Origin: Lachnospiraceae bacterium
GTDB lineage: Bacteria > Bacillota > Clostridia > Lachnospirales > Lachnospiraceae
Direction: 5' to 3'
NCBI GenBank assembly: GCA_029006155.1
Contig: JAQXGF010000003.1
Span: forward strand, 1-64,000
Length of the DNA: 64,000 bases
The notes under the pieces are model-generated. The model made no database searches. It worked only from the letters and a program-made list of their open reading frames with translations, and was not told where the DNA came from. Numbering within the stretch: the stretch's first letter is position 1; each line of letters starts with the position of its first letter. Positions 1-9,014 of this stretch are shown piece by piece. The position numbers were made by a program, and so were the translations under genes.

Positions 1-351
1 CTGGATGTCATCGTGCATCCGCATAATGTAAAGAAGCTGAAAATGGACGGAAGGGTGGTGGAACACTCGGTTGTGCGTTCCATCAATGTCTTTATCGCGT
101 CATATCTGATGGTATTTGCATTTTCCGTGCTGCTGATCTCGCTCGACAACTTTGATTTTACGACGAACTTTACCGCAGTCGCAGCCACGATCAATAACAT
201 CGGCCCAGGTCTTGGCATGGTAGGACCGACCGGGAACTTCAGCCAGTTTTCCAATTTTTCCAAGCTGGTGCTGACCTTTGACATGCTGGCAGGGCGGCTG
301 GAGCTGTTCCCGCTTTTGATTGTATTTGCAAAGAATACGTGGTCAAGATAA
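1..351 (+). CDS. trkH: TrkH-family potassium uptake protein, C-terminal part (5' end outside window)
   Basis: The reading frame is open from base 1 and ends at 351, giving the last 116 residues of a membrane protein. The fragment begins with a short cytoplasmic stretch rich in VKKLKMDGRVV, as found before the last repeat of TrkH/KtrB. It continues with a hydrophobic helix (about residues 25-45), a pore-loop-like segment with GLGMVGPTGNF, and a final hydrophobic helix. In the family this subunit forms the K+ path and works with the cytoplasmic TrkA/KtrA gating ring. TrkA would be expected upstream, outside the window. The truncation is only the window edge. A rho-independent terminator follows immediately, so this is the last gene of its unit. 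Confidence 0.85.
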   Translation: MDVIVHPHNVKKLKMDGRVVEHSVVRSINVFIASYLMVFAFSVLLISLDNFDFTTNFTAVAATINNIGPGLGMVGPTGNFSQFSNFSKLVLTFDMLAGRLELFPLLIVFAKNTWSR

Positions 352-364
352 GAAAAACAATGAG

Positions 365-400
365 AGGCTTTCAGCGTACCGCTTGGAAGCCTTTTGTTTT
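365..400 (+). terminator. Rho-independent terminator after trkH
   Basis: An AGGCTT...AAGCCT stem with an inner AGCG/CGCT pairing is followed by TTTTGTTTT. It sits 14 bases after the trkH stop. Confidence 0.7.
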
Positions 401-403
401 GGC

Positions 404-432
404 TTGCAATGCTTTTTTGAGTGTGATAAAAT
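404..432 (+). promoter_or_regulatory. Sigma-A-type promoter of the NlpC/P60 gene
   Basis: TTGCAA and TAAAAT are separated by 17 bases. They lie just past the trkH terminator and about 85 bases before the start codon at 518. Confidence 0.6.
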
Positions 433-517
433 AGTAGGCACTTGTGTGGGATGAAGAAATGGGGAAATGTAAACAGGGGAATTTGGCATCAGGCCACACA
501 GAGAGTCAGGGGATTGC

Positions 518-2194
518 ATGTATAAGAAAAAATTAGTAACGGTTGTTGTCAGCATGGCGTTGCTCACTGCATCGTATACGGTGGGTTCTGCCTATGAGGA
601 GACGACCGTAAAGTCGGAACAGACAGAACAGGTAACGACATCAAAGCAGAGTGCAGAAGCACCTCAGGATACAAAGGAGGCAGCTCCGGCGGCAGAGCAG
701 CCAAAGCAGGAGACACCGGCTACCCCGGCACCGGAAGCACCGTCACAGCCAACGACGGAGGCACCGCAGCCGGCGACCTCCACGCCAACGACAGAGGCAC
801 CGCAGCCAGCGACTTCGACGCCGACGACGGAAGCGCCGTCACAGCCATCGACGCCGGGTGAGACGCAGCCATCGACACCAGGCGAGACACAGCCGGCGAC
901 GCCAGGACAGACAGAGCCGTCCACGCCAGGTGAGACGCAGCCGTCCACACCGGGGCAGACGGAGACCTCGACTTCGGATGAGACACAGCCGGCGACACCG
1001 GGCGAGACACAGACAGAGACCGGGTCAGAGGCGATGAGCGAGTCTGAGTCGGAGCAGGAGAGCGAGACGGATCCACCGGAGGAGGAGTCGGAGTCTGAGA
1101 CATCCGAATATGGTTCCAATGAAGAGCTGCTCGCCCACCAGAATATCGTTATTCCGCCGAAGCTCGAGCTGGAGTTCCGGTTTACGAAAGTCGATAAGCG
1201 CTATGCGCTGGTACGCAATGCCGAAGGGACATCTGTCTATGAGAAAAAGTCCGAGGACGCACGTGAGGTAGGAGAGCTGGAGTATTATGGACTCGCCTAC
1301 ATTCTGGACGATGCGGGAGACGGCTGGTACTATATTGAATCCGGAAATGTGCGCGGTTTTATCCATGCAGAGGAAACCGTAGCAGATGAGGCGGCAGAGC
1401 GGATCGTAAAGGTCAAAGGACTGGATGCGCTTCCACTTGCCCGTCTGATTGTGGCACGCACGGAAAATGAGGCATTTACTTACACACATACGACCGTGCA
1501 GGAGGTCATGGCTTCCAAGGTCTATGCGATTGCTGCACAGGATCTGGAGATCCGGGAGCAGCGCAAAGACGGCGCGAGGACGACCGGCACGCTGGCAAAA
1601 GGCGGGCTGTGCTATATTCTTGCGGACGGAGATAAGGACTGGATCTTTGTAGAGTCCGGAAATGCGCGAGGATTTGTAAAGCGCGCAGAGCTGACGACCG
1701 GGGCAAAGGCAGACGCTACGGTATCCGAAAAAGGGGAGAAGAATCTGACCCTTGCAGATGTGAAAGTAAAGCCGGAGGAGAACAAAGCCTGCTATTATAC
1801 ATTTACGTCCGTACAGGAGGCATCTCAGGAGGCCAAGACCAGAGAGTCAATGGTAAATTTCGCGCTGCAGTTTCTTGGCAATCCATATGTCTGGGGCGGC
1901 ACGAGCCTGACAAACGGCTGTGACTGTTCCGGATTTGTACAGAGTATTTACGCATATTACGGATATTCGCTGCCGCGTGTCGCAGATGCACAGAGTGTCT
2001 ATGGCATGCAGATCCCGATCTCGTCGGCACAGCCGGGCGATCTGATCTTCTATGCGAAGAATGGTTATGTCTATCACGTGAGCATGTACATCGGCAATGG
2101 CCAGGTTGTACACGCAGCCGGAAGAAAGCTTGGAATCATCACGTCCGGAATCAGCGGTAACGCAGTCTGGGCGACGCGGATCATCACCGGGTAA
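518..2194 (+). CDS. Secreted NlpC/P60 peptidoglycan hydrolase with Pro/Thr repeat linker and two SH3-like domains
   Basis: The 558-residue protein starts with a Sec signal peptide (residues 1-25, ending near VGSA). A long Pro/Thr/Ser/Glu-rich linker follows (about 45-165), built of TPGETQPS- and TTEAPQPA-like repeats, then a Ser/Glu-rich stretch (165-205). Two bacterial SH3-type modules follow at about 225-295 and 335-405. The NlpC/P60 domain spans 445-558. Its catalytic Cys is at about 470 (GCDCSGFV), His at about 520 (YHVSMYIG) and the third polar residue His at about 532. The family cleaves D-Glu/meso-DAP-type peptide bonds of peptidoglycan outside the cell. The linker probably spans or anchors in the wall. 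An AGGGG ribosome site precedes ATG 518. The gene is alone between its own promoter and a terminator. Substrate specificity is inferred. Confidence 0.9.
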   Translation: MYKKKLVTVVVSMALLTASYTVGSAYEETTVKSEQTEQVTTSKQSAEAPQDTKEAAPAAEQPKQETPATPAPEAPSQPTTEAPQPATSTPTTEAPQPATSTPTTEAPSQPSTPGETQPSTPGETQPATPGQTEPSTPGETQPSTPGQTETSTSDETQPATPGETQTETGSEAMSESESEQESETDPPEEESESETSEYGSNEELLAHQNIVIPPKLELEFRFTKVDKRYALVRNAEGTSVYEKKSEDAREVGELEYYGLAYILDDAGDGWYYIESGNVRGFIHAEETVADEAAERIVKVKGLDALPLARLIVARTENEAFTYTHTTVQEVMASKVYAIAAQDLEIREQRKDGARTTGTLAKGGLCYILADGDKDWIFVESGNARGFVKRAELTTGAKADATVSEKGEKNLTLADVKVKPEENKACYYTFTSVQEASQEAKTRESMVNFALQFLGNPYVWGGTSLTNGCDCSGFVQSIYAYYGYSLPRVADAQSVYGMQIPISSAQPGDLIFYAKNGYVYHVSMYIGNGQVVHAAGRKLGIITSGISGNAVWATRIITG

Positions 2195-2221
2195 GGGAAG
2201 ATACAGAACGAAAAGAAACTG

Positions 2222-2272
2222 AAAAAAGCTTCGATCAGGTTCCTGATAAAGGATCCGATCGAAGCTTTTTGT
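2222..2272. terminator. Bidirectional terminator between convergent genes
   Basis: AAAAAGCTTCGATC pairs perfectly with GATCGAAGCTTTTT across a 20-base loop. A and T tracts lie on both sides, so it can serve the NlpC/P60 gene and the opposing corC-like gene. Confidence 0.85.
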
Positions 2273-2301
2273 CTGCAATTTAGTTTGTGTTTTATATGGG
2301 T

Positions 2302-3612
2302 TTACTCTCTGGTATGTTCCTCGTCCGGAACTTCCGTATCGTCTTTCGGATCTTCTGTCGGCTCCGGCAACAGCAGCCGTACCGTCTCAATCCGGTTCTT
2401 ATCCATTTTTTCCACAGTGATTTGGATACCATCGTCAGTCGTTACGGACTCTTTTACCGTTGGAAGGTGGTCGAGCTTTTCGATGATCAGTCCGCCGATC
2501 GAGTCATATTCTTCGGATTCCAGTGACAGCCCAAGCGCATCATTGATGTCGTCGAGCTTGACGGAGCCTTCAATGCGGTATTCGCGGTCGGAGAGCTTCT
2601 GAATCCAGTCTTTTTCGTCGTCGTCATATTCATCCCGGATCTCTCCGACGATCTCTTCGAGCAGGTCTTCCAGAGAGATCATGCCGACCGAAGCACCATA
2701 CTCATCGAGCACGATGGCGATGCTCACGGAGTCTTTCTGCATTTCCAGGAGCAGTTCAGAGGTCTTTTTGTATTCATAGGTAAAATACGGCTTATACATG
2801 ACGTGGGATACGTCAAATGCGGCATTGTCATCGCAGAAAAAGAAATCCTTGATATTTAAAATGCCGACGATGTTGTCGCGGTCGTTCTGGTAGACCGGAA
2901 GGCGGGTATATTTTTCCGCACGAAAGACTTCCCGGATCTCCTGATAAGAAGCGGTATCGCTGATCGTGACCATGTCCGCGCGCGGAACCATGACGTCCTT
3001 GGCCTGTGAATCACCGAAATCTACAACGTTGTAGATCATTTCCCGTTCTTCCTTTTCAATAACCCCGTCTTTATGGCTGACATCTACGATCGTGCGCAGT
3101 TCCATCTCCGTCATCGGATTCATGGAGCTGTCCGTGCTGACATGCAAAAGCTTCAGGAAAAAGCGGCAGATCGCATTGATGACAAAGATCACCGGTGTCA
3201 TGATTTTCATGAGCATGGCGATGATGGAAGCATAAGACAGTGCCATTTTTTCTGAGTTGGCGGTGGCATAGGTCTTTGGGGTGATTTCACCAAAGATCAG
3301 GATAATGACGGTGAGCACCGCAGTGACAGCACCGAGCGCTCCTTTCCCGAACAGCTTGATGGCAAGCGCAGTCGTCAGAGAAGCCGCGAAGTTGTTTACC
3401 AGATTGTTGCCGATCAGAATGGCACTGAGCATTTTAGATGGGTTTTGCTTCACCTTCAGTGCGACCGCGGCACGTCGGTTGCCTTCGTCCGCGAGTGATT
3501 GCAGACGGATCGCATTTGCCGTGGTAAGGGAAGTCTCTGCGGAAGAAAAGAATGCAGAGAGAAAAACGAGAATTAACAGCGCCAGTAGTTGTATGGCGTC
3601 ATCAGAAGCCAA
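2302..3612 (-). CDS. CorC/HlyC-family (CNNM/DUF21-CBS) membrane protein
   Basis: The 436-residue protein has the family order: N-terminal CNNM/DUF21 transmembrane domain (about 1-190, several hydrophobic helices, FFSSAETSLT near the start), a CBS pair (about 205-330, with VMVPRADMV and RLPVYQND typical of its first repeat), and a C-terminal CorC_HlyC domain (about 345-425). CNNM/CorC members are membrane proteins linked to Mg2+/Co2+ efflux; CBS domains bind adenine nucleotides. The old name hemolysin is not functional evidence. The start appears to be TTG at 3612 with an AGGAG site eight bases upstream. It is a single-gene unit, with a -35/-10 pair upstream and a shared terminator downstream. 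Confidence 0.85.
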   Translation of the reverse strand: MASDDAIQLLALLILVFLSAFFSSAETSLTTANAIRLQSLADEGNRRAAVALKVKQNPSKMLSAILIGNNLVNNFAASLTTALAIKLFGKGALGAVTAVLTVIILIFGEITPKTYATANSEKMALSYASIIAMLMKIMTPVIFVINAICRFFLKLLHVSTDSSMNPMTEMELRTIVDVSHKDGVIEKEEREMIYNVVDFGDSQAKDVMVPRADMVTISDTASYQEIREVFRAEKYTRLPVYQNDRDNIVGILNIKDFFFCDDNAAFDVSHVMYKPYFTYEYKKTSELLLEMQKDSVSIAIVLDEYGASVGMISLEDLLEEIVGEIRDEYDDDEKDWIQKLSDREYRIEGSVKLDDINDALGLSLESEEYDSIGGLIIEKLDHLPTVKESVTTDDGIQITVEKMDKNRIETVRLLLPEPTEDPKDDTEVPDEEHTRE

Positions 3613-3678
3613 AAGATCATCTCCTTTTTGATTGTGTGAGACGGCATGAAAAGACCGTCAGTTCTTGAGTTTAGGAGC

Positions 3679-3707
3679 ATCATACAATAAAATCCCATAA
3701 AATGCAA
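3679..3707 (-). promoter_or_regulatory. Promoter of the CorC-like gene
   Basis: On the minus strand TTGCAT and TATGAT are 17 bases apart. The roughly 60-base leader contains a GACGG...CCGTC hairpin (about 3638-3658). Confidence 0.55.
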
Positions 3708-3885
3708 TAAGTAGTTTCCAATAAGGAATAAAACAAAAATGGGAGCCATACAATCTGGTAAGGAATAAAAAGTCGCCCGGCTGTGCCCATGCGAGCAGTG
3801 AGCACCGGATATTTCGGACATTGCAGTGAAACATGTTAGAAGCAGCGTTCCTAAAAAAAGGCCGGGGAAGAAGCGGAGGATGGAT

Positions 3886-4260
3886 ATGGAATATTCCGGA
3901 GAAAGAACGGGGATGATCCGGGCGTTGGCCAAAGCACAGGTGATGGCATGGCTCATGACAGCCGCATTGCTTTTGGTGATGGCATTGATTATGTGGAAAT
4001 TTCAACTGGATATGGGCAAACTGCAGCTTGGCATTTATGGCATTTACGTGTTATCCTGCCTGTTCGCAGGACGATTTGCAGGAAAACGGGGAGCACGCAG
4101 AAAATTTTTGTGGGGGCTGTGCTGTGGAGTACTGTATTTTGGGATTCTTGCTGCGGTATCGGTGCTTTCGGACCGCACGGTACAGCCCGATGCACTGCAC
4201 CGGGTACTTGCATTTGTGTTTTGCGCAGCAGGCGGGATGCTCGGCGGTATGACGGCATAA
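3886..4260 (+). CDS. Small four-helix membrane protein, TIGR04086-like
   Basis: The 124-residue protein has a short polar N terminus and four hydrophobic segments (about residues 20-40, 45-63, 72-92, 103-122), joined by a basic loop (GRFAGKRGARRKF). The pattern matches the small Firmicute membrane family TIGR04086 as I recall it; its function is not known. ATG at 3886 is preferred over 3880 because GGAGG at 3875-3879 leaves a normal 6-base spacing. It lies divergent from the CorC-like gene and upstream of rho. It may be a single gene, since a promoter-like sequence follows. Confidence 0.7.
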   Translation: MEYSGERTGMIRALAKAQVMAWLMTAALLLVMALIMWKFQLDMGKLQLGIYGIYVLSCLFAGRFAGKRGARRKFLWGLCCGVLYFGILAAVSVLSDRTVQPDALHRVLAFVFCAAGGMLGGMTA

Positions 4261-4265
4261 AATGC

Positions 4266-4554
4266 TTTCTTTTTCCGGAAAACTGTGCTATAGTGTGGGA
4301 TGATAAAAGAGTCTTTGCCATTTCTGGCAATTATCCCATTTGTTTTGCGGGCAGCGCCTGCATCCATTTCAAATCAGTATCTGTGTCGCTATCCTATCAT
4401 TTGGACGAAATTTACCACAAATTATGACTTGCGAATATCCGATTGGCCCGTGGCTGCCTCAAATAAGGGAGTCAGGGGGAAAAGTTTCTGAGTCGTATGA
4501 AATCCGATCATGATCGGATTGGATTTGGCGCTGATTTATGAGAAAGAGGTATTT
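4266..4554 (+). promoter_or_regulatory. Putative rho promoter and long untranslated leader
   Basis: A TATAGT -10 at 4289-4294 lies 17 bases from a weak TTTCTT. The following 255 bases before the rho start contain no convincing ORF. Long rho leaders are known to carry autogenous termination in other bacteria. Here that role is inferred only from length. Confidence 0.35.
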
Positions 4555-6495
4555 ATGAGAGAAAAATATGAAACGCTTTCGCTTGCTACTTTGAAAGAGC
4601 TGGCGAAGGGGAGAGGAATGCGCGGCATTTCTACCTTAAAAAAGGGAGAACTGATCGAGGCGATGCTCCGGCAGGATGAGAAAGACGCGGCAAACAAAGA
4701 CGTTGCCGGTACGCTATCAGAGACGCGGCAGGAAAGGGCGAAGACGGTGCGGGGAAGAAGACCGTCCGCACCAGGACAGGAGAAGGCAAAGGCGGATGCA
4801 GGGACTGTGCCGGAAGAGGGAAAGACGGAAACGGCAGTACCGTCAGAAGGAAGAACTACCGCATCTGCGGATGGTGGACAGGAGCTCCGGCCACAGACGA
4901 TGGCGAATCCGTCTGGAGAGACACACAACATCCGGACATCCGGCAACCGCACCTGGAACAATCCGGCAAGGCGGACAAATGCGACATCACGTCCGGAAAA
5001 TACACAGGAGCGTGGCCGGAGAAACGGCATGCAGCAGGGACGGACGTATGTGGCGCGTACACAGCAGAATGCGGATGGCTCTGAGCAGCCAAGATTCGGA
5101 AGGGTACAGCGGAACTATACCGAGCGCAGCAATTATGCAGGGACAGGCAGTACGCGCGTCTTAGCAAGAAGAGAGTATCCATCGGAGATGTCCGTTTCTG
5201 CGGCATCTGCAAATGAGGAGCATACCCGTGAAGCTGCTCCGTCAGAACTGCGCAGCAACCGTGAGGAACGCACGCCTCTGGAACCATCCGGAGCGGTATC
5301 TGCGGCTGTAGGGACGAATCCGGAGCAGGAAAACCGTTCGGACCGCCCGCCGGTAGACATCCAGCAGCTCGACAGCGGGCAGGAGGTATCCGGTATCCTT
5401 GAGATGGTGGAAGGATACGGGTTTCTGCGCCGGGAGAACTACATGCCGGGGGAAAATGACATTTACGTTTCGCCGTCTCAGATCCGCCGGTTTAATCTGA
5501 AGACCGGAGATATCGTCTGCGGCAACACCCGCATCAAGACGATGCAGGAAAAATACAGCGCGCTTTTATACCTGAAGTCGGTCAATGGCATGCCGCCGTC
5601 CGAGGCGACACGCCGCTACAATTTTGAAGATATGACACCGATCTTTCCGGATGAGCGCCTCTGTATGGAGCGTGGCTCCCGGGCGATCGCGATGCGGATC
5701 GTCGATCTCTTTTCTCCGATCGGAAAGGGACAGCGCGGGATGATCGTATCACCGCCAAAGGCCGGTAAGACGACGCTTTTGAAAGATGTGGCGCGCTCGA
5801 TTTTACAGAATGATCCGGACATGCAGCTGATTATTTTGCTGATTGATGAGCGCCCGGAGGAGGTCACAGACATCAAGGAGGCCATTCAGGGCGACAATGT
5901 GGAGGTCATCTACTCGACGTTTGATGAGCTGCCGGAGCATCACAAGCGTGTCTCTGAGATGGTTATCGAGCGGGCGAAGCGTCTCGTAGAGCACCGGAAA
6001 AATGTGACGATCCTGCTCGACAGCATCACCCGGCTGGCACGTGCGTACAACCTGACCGTTCCGCCAAGCGGGCGTACGTTATCCGGCGGACTCGATCCGG
6101 CGGCGCTGCACATGCCGAAGCGCTTTTTCGGGGCGGCCCGGAACATGCGGGAGGGCGGCAGCCTGACGATTCTTGCGACGGCGCTCGTCGACACCGGAAG
6201 CAAGATGGATGACGTCGTATACGAGGAATTTAAGGGGACAGGCAATATGGAGCTCGTGCTCGACCGGAAGCTGTCTGAAAAGCGGGTATTTCCGGCAATC
6301 GATATCCCGAAGTCCGGTACACGCCGCGAGGACTTGCTTTTGACGAAAGAAGAGCAGGAAGCTGTCTACATCATGCGCCGCGCGTTAAATGGTATGAAGT
6401 CCGAGGAGGCCGTCGAGAACATTCTGAATATGTTCGTCCACACGAAGGACAATCAGGAGCTCGTCGCACGTGTCCGCAGGCAAAAGTATGTATAA
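4555..6495 (+). CDS. rho: Transcription termination factor Rho with a large disordered insert
   Basis: Rho is the hexameric RNA-dependent ATPase that ends transcription. ATG 4555 is chosen because AAGAGG precedes it at good spacing; an in-frame ATG at 4510 lacks a site. The 646 residues comprise an N-terminal Rho-N helix-extension domain (about 1-45, [15 protein letters not shown]), a roughly 220-residue low-complexity region rich in Arg, Gly, Asn, Gln and Glu, a cold-shock-type RNA-binding domain (about 275-350, [14 protein letters not shown]), and the RecA-like ATPase. Walker A is PPKAGKTT near residue 400 and Walker B is [12 protein letters not shown]. The Q/R-loop region is also present. 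Total length is well above the roughly 420 residues of E. coli Rho because of the insert. It is followed by the rpmE promoter. Confidence 0.95.
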   Translation: MREKYETLSLATLKELAKGRGMRGISTLKKGELIEAMLRQDEKDAANKDVAGTLSETRQERAKTVRGRRPSAPGQEKAKADAGTVPEEGKTETAVPSEGRTTASADGGQELRPQTMANPSGETHNIRTSGNRTWNNPARRTNATSRPENTQERGRRNGMQQGRTYVARTQQNADGSEQPRFGRVQRNYTERSNYAGTGSTRVLARREYPSEMSVSAASANEEHTREAAPSELRSNREERTPLEPSGAVSAAVGTNPEQENRSDRPPVDIQQLDSGQEVSGILEMVEGYGFLRRENYMPGENDIYVSPSQIRRFNLKTGDIVCGNTRIKTMQEKYSALLYLKSVNGMPPSEATRRYNFEDMTPIFPDERLCMERGSRAIAMRIVDLFSPIGKGQRGMIVSPPKAGKTTLLKDVARSILQNDPDMQLIILLIDERPEEVTDIKEAIQGDNVEVIYSTFDELPEHHKRVSEMVIERAKRLVEHRKNVTILLDSITRLARAYNLTVPPSGRTLSGGLDPAALHMPKRFFGAARNMREGGSLTILATALVDTGSKMDDVVYEEFKGTGNMELVLDRKLSEKRVFPAIDIPKSGTRREDLLLTKEEQEAVYIMRRALNGMKSEEAVENILNMFVHTKDNQELVARVRRQKYV

Positions 6496-6502
6496 AAACT
6501 GC

Positions 6503-6531
6503 TTGCAATTTTACTGTTATTATGCTAGAAT
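6503..6531 (+). promoter_or_regulatory. Promoter of rpmE
   Basis: TTGCAA and TAGAAT are 17 bases apart, starting 8 bases after the rho stop. The leader to rpmE is about 150 bases and contains short GC-rich pairings, but no recognised control element. Confidence 0.6.
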
Positions 6532-6686
6532 ACGAATGTTGTTTTATACACATGAACTGCAGGGACTTGCAGGGATAGCCCGGGATAGCTTGCCGTGGCA
6601 ACATCAGAGCGGCATTGGCCGGGAATCGGCTTCGCCAAATGAGGCGCAGTCAGCAGTTCACAACTAAAATAGAAGAGGTGAAAATC

Positions 6687-6893
6687 ATGAAGGAAGCAAG
6701 CCATCCGAATTATTATCAGGCAACTGTTACCTGCAACTGTGGCAACACATTTGTGACAGGTTCCACAAAGAAGGACATTCACGTTGAAATCTGCTCCAAG
6801 TGCCATTCATTCTATACCGGTCAGCAGAAGGCTACGACAGCCCGCGGACGTATTGAGAAGTTCAATAAGAGATACGGTATCGAATCTAAATAA
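6687..6893 (+). CDS. rpmE: Ribosomal protein L31 (zinc-binding type)
   Basis: The 68-residue protein matches bacterial bL31 in length and motifs: [11 protein letters not shown] near the start, the zinc-ligand pairs CNCG and CSKCH, then HSFYTGQQ and [10 protein letters not shown] at the C terminus. The Cys-bearing form binds zinc; zinc-free paralogues lack these cysteines. AGAGGTG precedes ATG 6687. Upstream in-frame ATGs lie in the leader and have no site. L31 sits at the subunit bridge of the 50S particle. Confidence 0.95.
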   Translation: MKEASHPNYYQATVTCNCGNTFVTGSTKKDIHVEICSKCHSFYTGQQKATTARGRIEKFNKRYGIESK

Positions 6894-6906
6894 TGCAGAA
6901 AAGATA

Positions 6907-6938
6907 AGGATGAGATTGAAAAATCTCATCCTGTTTTT
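6907..6938 (+). terminator. Terminator after rpmE
   Basis: A perfect 11-bp stem (AGGATGAGATT / AATCTCATCCT) with a GAAA loop is followed by GTTTTTG. The next gene starts 20 bases later, so some readthrough into it is possible. Confidence 0.8.
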
Positions 6939-6957
6939 GAATTACGGAGGAAAATAA

Positions 6958-8118
6958 ATGAAGCCATCCGGCATTGGAGGTCAGGCCGTCATCGAGGGTG
7001 TCATGATGCGCAACGGCGGGGAGTATGCCGTCGCCGTCCGTACCCCGGAAGGCCAGATCGTAGTAGACAAACAAAAGTGCAGCAGCAACAAAATTCAGAA
7101 TAAGAAGTTTGCAAAGCTGCCAATCATCCGTGGCGTGATCAATTTCTTTGATTCCATGATCCTTGGAATGAAGTCTCTGATGTATTCTGCTTCTTTATTT
7201 GCGGAAGAGACCGAGGAGGAGAAGGCGGAGCGCGAGGGCAAGGCGCGGAAAAAGGCTGCCGCGAAGGCAGAGAAGCTGCGTGCACAGGGCAAGACGGCAG
7301 AGGCAGAGCAGGTGTTGAAAAAATGCGAGGAGAAGCTCGCAAAAGAGGCCGGTCAGCTGCATGCCGAGGCGGAGAAGGAAAAGCAGAAGAAGGACGATGA
7401 TCTGCTCATGACCCTGACCGTCGTATTTTCACTTGTCGTATCGATTGCACTGTTTATGATGCTCCCGTATTTTATATCCAGATGGATGCGGACCGTCATT
7501 CATTCCGAGATCCTGATCGTGATCGCGGAAGGTATCGTGCGGCTTGTGATTTTCTTTGGCTATCTGGCACTCGTATCCCGGATGAAGGATATTCAGCGCA
7601 CCTTTATGTATCATGGTGCGGAGCACAAATGCATCAACTGCATTGAGCACGGTCTGGAGCTGAATGTGGAAAATGTACGGATCAGCTCCCGTGAGCACAA
7701 GCGCTGCGGTACGAGTTTTCTGTTTATTGTTATGTTTATCAGTATCGTGTTTATCATGGTATTCAGCATTCCGCTGTTTATGGTGATCCATGTGAATACG
7801 TCATTCTGGCGGATTGTACTGCGTCTTCTGCTGCTTCCGCTGATTGCAGGTGTATCGTATGAGTTTATCCGTCTGGCAGGCACATCCGAGAGCCGGATCG
7901 TGAGCATCTTAAGCCGTCCGGGTATGATGCTGCAGCATCTGACGACGAAGGAGCCGGACGATTCCATGATCGAGGTCGCGATCGCATCGGTAGAGGCGGT
8001 ATTTGACTGGAAGAAGTTTGAAAATGAGCAGTTTGGCACACACTATGAGCTGGATCAGCCAAAAGAGGATGCGGATCAGAACGCAGACGGAGCGGCTGAG
8101 ACGGCATCGAGGGCGTGA
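6958..8118 (+). CDS. DUF1385 membrane protein (YqhQ-like)
   Basis: The 386-residue protein opens with the family signature GIGGQAVIEGVMMRN. It carries a Lys/Glu-rich predicted coiled stretch (about 85-140) and hydrophobic helices near 150-170, 182-203, 258-280 and 283-303. The conserved core YHGAEHKCINCIEHG lies at about 220. DUF1385 proteins are widespread in Firmicutes, often next to prmC-prfA as here, but have no established biochemical role. The GAEHK and Cys residues could bind metal, which is an inference. An AGGAG site precedes ATG 6958. The stop overlaps or nearly abuts prmC, indicating cotranscription. Confidence 0.85.
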   Translation: MKPSGIGGQAVIEGVMMRNGGEYAVAVRTPEGQIVVDKQKCSSNKIQNKKFAKLPIIRGVINFFDSMILGMKSLMYSASLFAEETEEEKAEREGKARKKAAAKAEKLRAQGKTAEAEQVLKKCEEKLAKEAGQLHAEAEKEKQKKDDDLLMTLTVVFSLVVSIALFMMLPYFISRWMRTVIHSEILIVIAEGIVRLVIFFGYLALVSRMKDIQRTFMYHGAEHKCINCIEHGLELNVENVRISSREHKRCGTSFLFIVMFISIVFIMVFSIPLFMVIHVNTSFWRIVLRLLLLPLIAGVSYEFIRLAGTSESRIVSILSRPGMMLQHLTTKEPDDSMIEVAIASVEAVFDWKKFENEQFGTHYELDQPKEDADQNADGAAETASRA

Positions 8119-8123
8119 AGCAT

Positions 8124-9014
8124 ATGGCAGGAAAGGATGCGGTGTTTGCAAACCGGGAGATCAGCAGCGGAGAGGCAGTGCGATGCGCCGCACAGTATCT
8201 TGCAGCGCATCAGATCGAGGATGCGGACAACGATGCATGGCTGCTGTTTTCCTATGTGACACATATCAGCCGGGCGATGTTTCTCGCGGAGCGCCGGGCG
8301 CGCATGGATCAGGCAGCGCTGGATGTGTATGAAACGCTGCTCATGCGGCGGGCCGCGCATATTCCGCTGCAGCATCTGACCGGGGAGCAGGAGTTCATGG
8401 GATTCCCGTTTCACGTCAATGCGCACGTGCTCGTGCCGCGGCAGGATACGGAGATCCTGGTAGAAGAGGCGCTAAAGGTGGTAAAAGCAGGCGATCATGT
8501 GCTGGATCTGTGTACGGGATCCGGCTGCATTGCGGTCAGTTTGTGGAAGCTCTGTGCAGGGCTTAGCGTGGATGCCGCCGATCTCTCGGCGGAAGCACTT
8601 GCGGTCGCAAAGGAAAATGCGGAAACGCTTGGGGCAGAGGTGGCCTTTTTTCAGGGAGATCTGTTCGAGGCAGTCGCCGGGCGAACGCGGTATGACTGTA
8701 TCGTGTCGAATCCGCCCTATATCCGTACAGAGGTGATCCATACGCTCTCTGAGGAAGTGCGGGCGCATGAGCCATATCAGGCGTTAGATGGAAAAGAGGA
8801 CGGGCTGTATTTTTACCGGGAGATCATCCGGAATGCAGGCGATTATCTGAAGCCGGGCGGGCATCTGCTCTTTGAGATCGGGTACGATCAGGCAAAGGAT
8901 GTGAGCATGCTCATGCAGGCGCAGGATTATGAAGAGATAGAAGTGATCAGGGATCTGGCCGGACTGGACCGGGTCGTGAGAGGAAAGAGAAAGCAGGAGG
9001 AATTACATGTTTGA
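8124..9014 (+). CDS. prmC: Peptide chain release factor N5-glutamine methyltransferase
   Basis: PrmC (HemK) methylates the Gln of the GGQ motif in release factors using S-adenosylmethionine. The 296-residue protein has an N-terminal helical domain (about 1-80), the linker region with [15 protein letters not shown], a Rossmann SAM site ([14 protein letters not shown]) and the catalytic SNPPYIR motif. ATG 8124 has GAGGG ten bases upstream. GTG 8115, overlapping the previous stop, is an alternative adding three residues. The gene overlaps the start of prfA by eight bases, so enzyme and substrate are made together. Confidence 0.93.
   Translation: MAGKDAVFANREISSGEAVRCAAQYLAAHQIEDADNDAWLLFSYVTHISRAMFLAERRARMDQAALDVYETLLMRRAAHIPLQHLTGEQEFMGFPFHVNAHVLVPRQDTEILVEEALKVVKAGDHVLDLCTGSGCIAVSLWKLCAGLSVDAADLSAEALAVAKENAETLGAEVAFFQGDLFEAVAGRTRYDCIVSNPPYIRTEVIHTLSEEVRAHEPYQALDGKEDGLYFYREIIRNAGDYLKPGGHLLFEIGYDQAKDVSMLMQAQDYEEIEVIRDLAGLDRVVRGKRKQEELHV

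Noticed and set aside
780-1020. Possible CRISPR-like short repeats
   Set aside because: Repeats are contiguous, in frame and encode the Pro/Thr linker. There are no unique spacers of even length.
651-1119. Long open frames on both strands across the NlpC/P60 linker
   Set aside because: They are by-products of the GC-rich repeat in the real gene. The predicted peptides are monotonous Arg/His- or Ser/Cys/Val-rich.
3826-3885. Longer N terminus for the TIGR04086-like protein
   Set aside because: The extra residues are basic and lack a ribosome site; GGAGG at 3875-3879 fits the start at 3886.
4429-4441. Partial match (TTGCGAATATCCG) to the 32-bp hairpin element
   Set aside because: Only 13 bases match and the pairing arm AAGCGGAT is absent, so it is not counted as another copy.
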